A program made the translations under genes and the position numbers. DNA of 64,000 nt from Serpula lacrymans var. lacrymans S7.9 (Eukaryota > Basidiomycota > Agaricomycetes > Boletales > Serpulaceae), in assembly GCF_000218685.1 (NCBI RefSeq), contig NW_006763291.1, positions 2,822,308 to 2,886,307 of the forward strand, in the 5' to 3' direction. The notes beneath the pieces were generated by a model. The model made no database searches, was not told the DNA's origin, and saw only the letters and a program-made list of their open reading frames with translations. Every line of letters starts with the position of its first letter. Positions within the stretch are counted from its first letter, which is position 1. Of the stretch, positions 57,254-64,000 are shown one piece after another.

Positions 57254-57680
57254 TGTAACAACCAAAGTCTGAATACTCTGGCACACAACTCAACTAGTCC
57301 AAGCAGAGAGGTGTAAATGAAGGAGAGGGTAATCTCCCTTAGGGTAGGACCAAGTTAGTTGTGGGTAAACAATAGAAGGACTCACTGAGGAGTCTCCTGG
57401 ATCTATTGTGGTTTATATACTAATACAGAGTGTTTGTACTTATGTACTACACAGTTGATGAAAGCAGTGGCTGATGATGTCATAGGGCACAGCCCGTGTG
57501 ACCAGCTCCACTGTGTGAGAAACTTGTACCTGAAAACAAAAACGGGGAAAGGATAGTGCCGTGCGAGAAAGTGGAGTTTGAACAAAAAGGGAAGTGCCGC
57601 ATGGCATAGTTGTGTGAAAACTGAAAAGAAGGTTGAAACAGAGAGTTAAAGGTCCAAAAATTGTGTATCATAACACTCAC
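57249..57680. mobile_element. Solo LTR with CTCAC target duplication, inside copy A
   Basis: The 422-bp element (57,254-57,675) begins TGTAACAACC and ends ATCATAACA, with TG...CA ends as in LTRs. It is bracketed by perfect 5-bp direct repeats CTCAC at 57,249-57,253 and 57,676-57,680. Removing it restores colinearity of copy A with copy B (tctcac...gtcatttctggatccccat block). A TATA-like TTTATATA lies at about 57,411. No internal region is present, so it is a solo LTR left by recombination. Orientation is uncertain. Confidence 0.85.
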
Positions 57681-57909
57681 ATGTCAGTCATTTCTGGATT
57701 CCCATTATCATGCACTTTTTCATCACCTTCATGCTCCTCCTCCATATCTGATGTCACCACTTTCTAACCACTTTCATCACCAATACATTGATTACCACAT
57801 GCCGCTGCTCATATCAGCAAGGCCCCAGTGGCCAATCCAAATTGGGCAGTTGGACCACCTCCATGACATCGATCTACCATCCTCCAACATTCAATCATTG
57901 GTCACCCGT
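57681..57909 (+). mobile_element. Repeat family copy A, part 2
   Basis: Continues copy A after the solo LTR. In translation it has LMSPLSNHF, YIDYHMPLLISARP, PIQIGQLDHLHDIDLPSS and IQSLVTR. These match LMSPLPIRF, SVDYHVPLLISAKP, PVQIGQQVHLYDVDLPSY and IKTLVAR of copy B. The frame stops abruptly at the inserted segment starting 57,910. Confidence 0.75.
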
Positions 57910-59733
57910 TGTTGATGATGAGAACTGTTGTTAGAAAACCACACACAAAAACAAACTAACACACAATCCTCCCAGATTCCACGGAACTTGTTTATGGGCT
58001 TTGCCTCCTAGAACAGTGGAGTGCTCTGGTTGTTCGTGGGGTGGTATGTATGAGGATCCTTCAAAGTAAAAACCCAGAGGTGTATGAGTGTGGGTTTTGA
58101 GGAGGAGGGATAGTTGAATTTATAGAAAGATAGGGGCTTTGTGGCGAGTATAGACGAGCACTACCTTGCTAATCGTAGCCAAGGTAGGTTTGAGAACAAC
58201 GAGGATGACGAGGTGACGAGGTTCCCAGTGATAGCAGGCTCCTGACGCACAAACTGTAGTGCTCAGAAGGACTCTAATCGAAGGGGATGACAATCACTTT
58301 CAAAAAGTGATGAGTGACGATGACAGCAGTTAACAGTGGTAGAAGTGGGAAGTGTTGTGACCACACTGGATCACAAGTAGCAGAGTAGTGAACTTGAGAG
58401 TAGAGAAGAAGTCTGGATTGGAGTTCTTGTTTTTTTTTTACAAGGTAAAATACAGGGGTTTATATAGTAAAAGAAAAGTAGGCTATGCACAGTATAGCTG
58501 TGCAAAAAGAATGAGAAAGAACATAAAGGAAGGAAAGTACGCTGACAAATCCTGCGTAGGTAGTACAGGATAAGATTGTCAAAATAAGGAAAAGAAAGGG
58601 ATAGAACAATGAATGCTGTGTAAGTAATGTTACAGGTTTGTACAGCCATAAAGTAAAGTCCAATAGCAGAAAGAGAGCAAGAAAATCATGATGTCATGGG
58701 AAGATGCAGTAAAAAAAGGGCAAGGCAAAAAAAATATCAGTATCAACACAGTTCCTTTATTGTCAGTCAGGCATTCTAAAAAAATATGTGTCCATAAAAA
58801 TGATTCAAAAATCAAAAATAATTGCACTGTAAATGAATATTCTGCTGAAAAAAAGAAACTGAAGCCACCGGTCCACCACCTAGTCCAAATCCGACGGTTC
58901 CATGGCCTTACCAATGGACTGGTTATGTTGGACCACCTGGTCAAACGAGGGAGGGAGAGGAGTAGTTCCAATTTGGAACAAGTGAGTCCCAGGCAGTGTG
59001 TGGTAGGTGTAGCTGTAGCGGAGACAATGGACAAAAGATAAGTGTACCCAAGTGAATGGGACGGCGATGTACATGGGCGACGCAAGGGGATGAACCTTCT
59101 CCAGCTCAAAAACTACCCACCCATGCTCCAACCAGGCAAGACGAGCGACCAATGTTTTGATAGTATATGATGGTAGATCAACGTCATAAAGATGGACCTG
59201 TTGCCCTATTTGAACTGGCCGCCGGGGCTTTGCTGATATCAGCAGTGGCACGTGGTAGTCAACGGATCGGCGACGGAAGCGGATAGGAAGTGGTGACATC
59301 AGAAATGGTGGGGGTGCAAATAAAATGAGGAGGAGGAGGGTGGAGGTGACGGAAAAGTGGATTAGAATGGGGATCCAGAAACGACCGTCAGGTGAGAATA
59401 AAAAGGAGAGGAAGGGGCCCATGGTGGGGCTAGGCAAAGGAAGGGGAGTAAGGGAAACGACAAAAGCGAGGGCGCAATGCAATGTTTAGCCAGTGGCGAT
59501 GCGAAAATTTGCTGAAATGCCGAAATGCGGAAAGTACCGAATGGAAAAGCAAAGGTGAGCGTGACTGGATTGCCTAATAGAGGTGGTGCTGATCAGCCAC
59601 AAGTTCGAAAAGGGCAATATTAATTACTATTCCACGTGGCACTGTGCCTGTGTGGTACAAAGGCGAGTCTTTTTGAATATTCACTTCGTTATTGACACCT
59701 GTCCATGCTACCAATCAACTTTGGTGCATGACA
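57910..59733 (-). mobile_element. 1.8-kb inserted segment carrying copy B (opposite orientation)
   Basis: It splits copy A between the codons for LVTR and LAWLE. The ends are TGTTGATGATGAG on the left and GGTGCATGACA on the right, so TG...CA. The flanks are CCGT (57,906-57,909) and CCAT (59,734-59,737), consistent with a 4-bp duplication carrying one change. Read leftward from 59,733 it starts with the family terminus TGTCATGCACC. The segment from about 58,740 to 57,910 has no counterpart in copy A. That part carries two TATA-like boxes on the minus strand (CTATATAAACCCC near 58,465 and CTATAAATTC near 58,120), so it may itself be composite. Confidence 0.65.
58880..59482 (-). CDS. Repeat-family ORF, full-length (copy B), function unknown
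   Basis: A 200-codon frame with first codon ATG at 59,482 (MHCALAFVVSLTPLPLPSPT); the true start is uncertain. After a hydrophobic, variable N-terminal part come PPFLMSPLPIRFRRRSVDYH, VPLLISAKPRRPVQIGQQVH, LYDVDLPSYTIKTLVARLAW, LEHGWVVFELEKVHPLASPM, PFTWVHLSFVHCLRYSYTYH and TLPGTHLFQIGTTPLPPSFD, ending AMEPSDLD. The first and second halves are found again in copy A at 57,690-57,909 and 59,740-59,998 with conservative replacements and the same stop position. No known transposase, reverse transcriptase or other domain is recognised. Confidence 0.5.
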   Translation of the reverse strand: MHCALAFVVSLTPLPLPSPTMGPFLSFLFSPDGRFWIPILIHFSVTSTLLLLILFAPPPFLMSPLPIRFRRRSVDYHVPLLISAKPRRPVQIGQQVHLYDVDLPSYTIKTLVARLAWLEHGWVVFELEKVHPLASPMYIAVPFTWVHLSFVHCLRYSYTYHTLPGTHLFQIGTTPLPPSFDQVVQHNQSIGKAMEPSDLD

Positions 59734-60155
59734 CCATCTTGCCTGGTTAGAACGTGGGTTGGTAGTTTTTGAGCTGAAAAAAGTCCACCCACTTGCGCCC
59801 CCAATGTTCCTTGCTGTCCCATTCACTTGGGTACATTCATCCTTCATCTATTGTCTTTGCTACAGCTACAGTTACCATATGCTGCCTGGGACTCATCTGT
59901 TCCAAATTGGAACTACTCCCCTCCCTCCCTTATTTAACCAGGTGGTCCACTACAACCAGACCCTTGGTAAGACCATGGAACTGTCAGATTTGGAATAGGT
60001 GGTGGACTGGTGGACTGGTGGATCTGGTTCCTTTCTCTCACCAGGACATTCATTTGTAGTGTGATTATTTTTGATTTTGAATCATTCTTATGGACACATA
60101 TTTTTTTAGAATGCCTGACTGATGACAAGGGAGCTGTGTTGATATTGATGTTCAT
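59734..60155 (+). mobile_element. Repeat family copy A, part 3
   Basis: Resumes copy A after the insertion at CTTGCCTGGTTAGAACG. The frame at 59,759-59,998 reads VVFELKKVHPLAPPM, PFTWVHSSFIYCLCYSYSYH and MLPGTHLFQIGTTPLPPLFN, with the stop TAG aligned to that of copy B. Homology to copy B goes on beyond the stop through atggacacatatttttttag and fades at about 60,155. Beyond that the two copies differ. Confidence 0.75.
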
Positions 60156-60589
60156 CGGCAAATGTTGAAAATCCTTAATTGGCTTAAAAACATTTTAATG
60201 TTTCTGTAAGATAGAATAAGCTTATAAGTTGTTAAAATCAAATGAGCAGGTCTTTGATCTTTTGATCCTATCTTAAACTATCTTCATGGGACTGAGCAAA
60301 AGGCAACTTCAATACAAATAAAACAGACATTAAGTGGATACCAAAAACAGCAAAAAGAGTAATTGAGCAGGCAAATTTTAGCAAGTAAAAAAAGTATAGT
60401 CACAAAGAACAAGCAATTAAAGGATGAAAAATGTGAGCTGACCAGTCCTTTAGAGATACAGTACAATCTAACTGTGTATGTAAATATTAAACTGCATTTT
60501 CATATCTGTGAAATTGTTATTCATACCTGTAGAAGATGTATGAGTGAATCTGAATACATGATGTATTAATGCACACCTAAACATCTCTC

Positions 60590-61099
60590 AAGCAAGCACA
60601 AGGATTAAAGCTGCTGTCGTCATCAGAGTTGGAGTTAGCTTTCATAGCTGCTTTACCACTATTACTATACTCTGTTGCTTTGGAGATAGTTTCCTCTAAT
60701 GACTCTGGCCTGAGTGTCTTGATGGATGTATAGTACTGTTTCCATTGAGCTCCATCTTCTTATCCTCTTCTGTGTCCCATTAAATTTTGTGGTTTGACCA
60801 CATTGTGAAGATGAAGATACACCACACCTAGCACCAGATTGACAGGTTACTCAATACATCAGTACAAGGAAAGATTACTCACAGCAGCAGCAGACTAGCA
60901 CTGGCAAATGTGCCATAAGGCAGATACTTTGCAGTTCAGGTGATTTTAAAGTTGTTCCATGTGCTTCAAGGACTTTGACATTGAAAGTGCCCTGGGTATA
61001 CTTTAGATGGGATGCAAACATTTTCAGGATGAATGGTGAGCGGAATAAATTATCATGATCCTGTAGAAATAATATTAGATAAATAAAGCAGAATAACAT
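60590..61099 (-). pseudogene. Decayed coding fragment, possibly DUF6532-like
   Basis: On the minus strand, 61,080-60,880 reads DHDNLFRSPFILKMFASHLK, YTQGTFNVKVLEAHGTTLKS and PELQSICLMA. In another frame, about 60,765-60,590 reads DGAQWKQYYTSIKTLRPESL, EETISKATEYSNSGKAAMKA and NSNSDDDSSFNPC with a stop. Between them the frame is broken. The first part recalls the C-terminal half of DUF6532 proteins, which are abundant in Agaricomycete repeats, but this is from memory of the pattern and weak. It lies between copies A and C. Confidence 0.4.
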
Positions 61100-61118
61100 C
61101 TGCTTACTGATTGAGCAT

Positions 61119-61493
61119 TGTCATGCACCAAAGTTGCTTGGTAGCATGGACAGGTGTCAATAACAAAGTGAATATTCCAAAGACTCGCCTTTGCACCACA
61201 CAGGCACAGTGCCATGTGTAATAGTAATTAACATTGCCTTTTTTGAACTTGTGGCTGATTAGCACCCACCTCTATTAGGCAATCAAGTCACGCTCACCTT
61301 TACTTTCCATTCAGTACTTTCCGCATTTTGGCATTTGGCACATTTTTGCGTTGTCACTGGCTACACATTGCACCCTTGCTTTCATTGTTCCCCTTACCCT
61401 TCTTCCCTTAATTAGCCTCACCATGGGACCCTTCACTGTCTTTTCTATTCTCACCAAATGGCCATTTCTGGATCCCCATCTTAATCCACTTTT
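61119..61493 (+). mobile_element. Repeat family copy C, cut by a Ty3/gypsy element
   Basis: Begins at the same terminus (TGTCATGCACCAAAGTTGC) and aligns with copies A and B through caccatgggacccttcactg and ggccatttctggatccccat, up to aatccactttt at 61,493. Copy B continues there with ccgtcacctcc, but here the 3' LTR of a gypsy element begins. The rest of copy C should lie beyond the right edge of the window. Confidence 0.8.
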
Positions 61494-62192
61494 TGTGAGG
61501 CAACGATAAACTATAACAAAAACGAAACCTGTCTCCTTCTGCACTTGCAGGGAGTAAGGGGTTCGATGAGCTTGAGGTCGACAGATGCTAGTAAATATAG
61601 CGAGTAGAGGACTTTTGAGAGGTAAGCTTCAAAGGTTCTTGTTAAGGAGTAAAGCGGGTAAATTCAGTAATAGAAAACTAAGGAATCATACATGAATAAG
61701 TAAGGCTTTATATAGTGAACTGTTCGTTCCTCAGACCGAAAGGAGAATATATGAAAAGTGGTCTGAGGAATCAATTGACCAATAAGAAAAAGAGAGAACA
61801 ACTGTTGTACAACTTTTAACTTGATTAATCAGCAGGTGAGAGACTTGTTCTAATAATAGAGGATTGTCACGCGTGTTCAGGAACCGTATCCTCATAATGA
61901 GGTACGATCCTGAATAAAGTGTTATTAGTATAACCAGGCTTTACTGAGGCTTGGAGCTGGTTGGCGAGATGCCTACTACCAGTCCTTACTCCGTGTGCTG
62001 GCTGGCTGGGAGCGATACCCAGTCTCTGATCTGTGATATAAAATGGTAGTGATGGTTAAGAAAGCCTGTGAGGGCTATGAGAAGTAGAACGGCAAACAAT
62101 ACCTCTAGCCCTAGAGCTAGAGGCGTAATGGGAAAAGTGTTCGAGAACCAAGACATAACGAAGATAAGAAAATAATAAAATGGTCCTTACAT
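61494..62192 (-). mobile_element. 3' LTR of Ty3/gypsy element
   Basis: About 699 bp with plus-strand ends TGTGAGGCAACG and GGTCCTTACA. It lies directly downstream of the leftward pol gene. A polypurine tract AAAAGGGGGGGG (minus strand, about 62,207-62,196) sits just before the LTR, as required for plus-strand priming. A minus-strand TATA box (TATATAAAGCC) near 61,710 marks the U3 promoter. The 5' LTR and primer-binding site are outside the window. Confidence 0.8.
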
Positions 62193-62204
62193 TACCCCCC
62201 CCTT

Positions 62205-64000
62205 TTATATTCTTGTCCCAAGAATCTTAACGCCGCAGTCCGTGAAGCGGTTTGTGATCCAGTCGAATAGGCGGGGTTTTTCGGTTGTAGTGGTGAAATT
62301 TTCGTAAGGGCGGAATTGTAAAGCAGCAGCGGCAATTACGCGCGGGGTGGCAGGGTGTTTGCGATGAAAGGTGGCGATAAGCGAGGGGGAATTTTTCAAG
62401 TGGTGATCGGGTTCCCACGTCCTTTCCGTGATCGGGTATCCCTTCCAATGGACGAAATAATCAAGCTTGGCCCCTTTGAGTTTAGTGGGTCGAGAAGCGA
62501 TGATTTCTTCGGCTTCGTATTTGACTGCGCCATCGACTTGGATCGGCGGAGGTTTTGAGGTACGAGGTTGATTAGGGAACTCCGGTGTGTGATACGGTGA
62601 TAAGAGGATTTCGTTGAATACGGGATGGATCGCCTTCCAGGATCTAGGGACGTCAAGGAGATAAGCGGATGGGCCGACTTTAGCTTTTACTGTAAACGGG
62701 CCAAACCGCTTATCATCTAGCTTCTTCATCGGCCGATCGGTGGAAATATGAGTACCTTCTAACCACACTTTATCCCCTTTGTGATATTCTCGTGCTTCTG
62801 TGCGTTTTCGGTCATAGTACTTTTTGAGATTTTGATTAGCAAGCAATAATGATTGCCGAGTTTGTTCGTGTAATTTTGTCATAGAGGTTGCGAAATCTTC
62901 GGCAGCTTGCGAGCGCCCGGAAGGCCTCTGACCGGTCCCTTTACGAGGGTGAGAACCATAATTTACGAAGAAGGGGGTCTGATTGGTCGCAGAGTGAAGA
63001 TGATTGTTGTATGTAAATTTGGCAATGGCTAGCCAATCAGCCCAGTCATCTTGTCGGTGATTAATGAATGTGCGCAGGTAGTGTTCCAGGTCTTGATTGA
63101 TTTGTTTGGATTGCCCATCAGTTTGGGGGTGGTAACCTGTTGACAGACCGGGTTCAATCCCAAGGGTTTGATAGAAATCCTTGGTGAAGTTCGACATGAA
63201 TTGAGGTCCCCTATCTGATATGATCTTTTCCGGGATACCGTGTAGTCGTATAACTGAATCTCGCAGTTGTTTGGCGTAGCCTAATGAATCAAGAGTGACG
63301 TGTGTTGGTACAAAGTGAGCCATTTTAGAGAATCTGTCAACAAAAACTTGGATAGCGTTGTATCCGTTTGACTCAGGTAATGCTCCGATAAGATCCGTCG
63401 TGATTATCTGCCAAGGACAATCAGGGATCGGATTTGGATGGAGGGGAGCATGCGGCTTCTGGCGATGCGACTTTGTTCTCTGACATATCTCGCATCCTGC
63501 GACATATTTCCTGATATCTCTCCTGAGGCTAGGCCACCAGAAGGATTGGTTTACTCCTTCGTACGTCTTCCTTTCGCCTGGATGTCCACTGAGGCTGGTG
63601 TCGTGTTCTTCTTCGATAATACGTGCCCTCAACTTTGGGTCCTTGGGTACGTAGATGTTGTTTTTGAATGACCCTAATGTCAATTCGTCTTCTTTCTTGT
63701 TTCCTATCCAGATGATTCCATCTCGTTTCTTCCAAATCTTTGGATCGTCTTTTAACTTCTTTACCACGTAATCATCTAGATTGTGCTGCGAAGCTAGCAG
63801 CTCGTCCAGGTAGTGTTCTTCTAACACGTCCTCCATAGTATAAATGTTTGCTTCCGCGAGCTGAGGTAGAAGGACCTGTCCTTCATTGTCTCTCTCGCCT
63901 CTCGGATGGTCTACTCTTCGACTAAGTAGGTCCGCCTTTGTGTTTGCTGAGCCTTTTACATGCTCTAATTTGAAATCGTATCCGGCTAGCGTGTCCATCC
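62205..64000 (-). CDS. Ty3/gypsy chromovirus polyprotein, C-terminal part
   Basis: The frame is open to the right edge. In order: the end of RNase H (FKLEHVKGSANTKADLLSRR); the integrase HHCC zinc domain (EEEHDTSLSGHPGERKTYEG ... VAGCEICQRTK); and the integrase core, with the first Asp in IITTDLIGALPE and the second in ISDRGPQFMSNF. STGYHPQTDGQSKQINQ follows, where the position of the catalytic Glu is Lys. Then a GPY/F module (RFGPFTVKAKVGPSAYLLDV) and a chromodomain (YEAEEII ... YFVHWKGYPITERTWEPDHH). The chromodomain places it among the chromoviruses, which target heterochromatin. The frame has no stops, so the insertion is young although the integrase is probably inactive. Confidence 0.92.
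   Translation of the reverse strand, partial: MDTLAGYDFKLEHVKGSANTKADLLSRRVDHPRGERDNEGQVLLPQLAEANIYTMEDVLEEHYLDELLASQHNLDDYVVKKLKDDPKIWKKRDGIIWIGNKKEDELTLGSFKNNIYVPKDPKLRARIIEEEHDTSLSGHPGERKTYEGVNQSFWWPSLRRDIRKYVAGCEICQRTKSHRQKPHAPLHPNPIPDCPWQIITTDLIGALPESNGYNAIQVFVDRFSKMAHFVPTHVTLDSLGYAKQLRDSVIRLHGIPEKIISDRGPQFMSNFTKDFYQTLGIEPGLSTGYHPQTDGQSKQINQDLEHYLRTFINHRQDDWADWLAIAKFTYNNHLHSATNQTPFFVNYGSHPRKGTGQRPSGRSQAAEDFATSMTKLHEQTRQSLLLANQNLKKYYDRKRTEAREYHKGDKVWLEGTHISTDRPMKKLDDKRFGPFTVKAKVGPSAYLLDVPRSWKAIHPVFNEILLSPYHTPEFPNQPRTSKPPPIQVDGAVKYEAEEIIASRPTKLKGAKLDYFVHWKGYPITERTWEPDHHLKNSPSLIATFHRKHPATPRVIAAAALQFRPYENFTTTTEKPRLFDWITNRFTDCGVKILGTRI

Overview
This is a gene-dense stretch of a filamentous fungal nuclear genome, almost certainly a mushroom-forming basidiomycete (Agaricomycetes). 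Genes carry many introns of about 50-60 nt, both H2A proteins end in SQE-V, and several products are of basidiomycete type (TM+WD40 fusion, chitin-binding-type-4/LPMO-like secreted protein, Zn2Cys6 regulator, Ty3/gypsy chromovirus). No species can be named. CDS coordinates are outer limits of spliced genes, with exons read by hand from splice signals and frame.

1-10.4 kb: two divergent H2A-H2B pairs face each other as mirror images around a large two-RRM, polyQ RNA-binding protein gene. The two histone promoters share a two-part motif at the same distance from the H2B start. 10.7-27 kb: a Zn2Cys6 transcription factor whose finger appears broken by a 5-nt deficit, an F-box protein, a Rud3-like GRAB-domain golgin, a UBE3D-type E2-binding protein with a long extra N-terminus, and a membrane-anchored WD40 protein. 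27.7-33.8 kb: KGD2 (2-oxoglutarate dehydrogenase E2), a secreted LPMO-like protein and a decayed protein kinase. 33.8-41.1 kb: gene-poor, holding one Ser/Pro-rich unknown gene and a long pyrimidine-rich stretch.

41.1-56.2 kb: a compact housekeeping block: homoserine dehydrogenase, a cysteine-rich secreted protein, RNA polymerase III subunit C31 divergent from the mRNA-export adaptor Yra1/ALY, farnesyl/geranylgeranyltransferase alpha subunit, protein-L-isoaspartate methyltransferase divergent from a PILS-type auxin-efflux-family carrier, and an MFSD5-like transporter. A 2.5-kb stretch without a recognisable gene lies inside it.

56.2-64 kb: a nest of mobile DNA. Three copies (A, B, C) of an unrecognised repeat family share the terminus TGTCATGCACC. 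Copy A is split by a solo LTR with a perfect 5-bp target duplication and again by a 1.8-kb segment carrying copy B in opposite orientation. Copy C is cut by a Ty3/gypsy chromovirus that runs off the right edge. The repeat's reading frame differs between copies A and B mostly at third codon positions, so it was probably a real protein. The chromovirus integrase has lost its catalytic glutamate.
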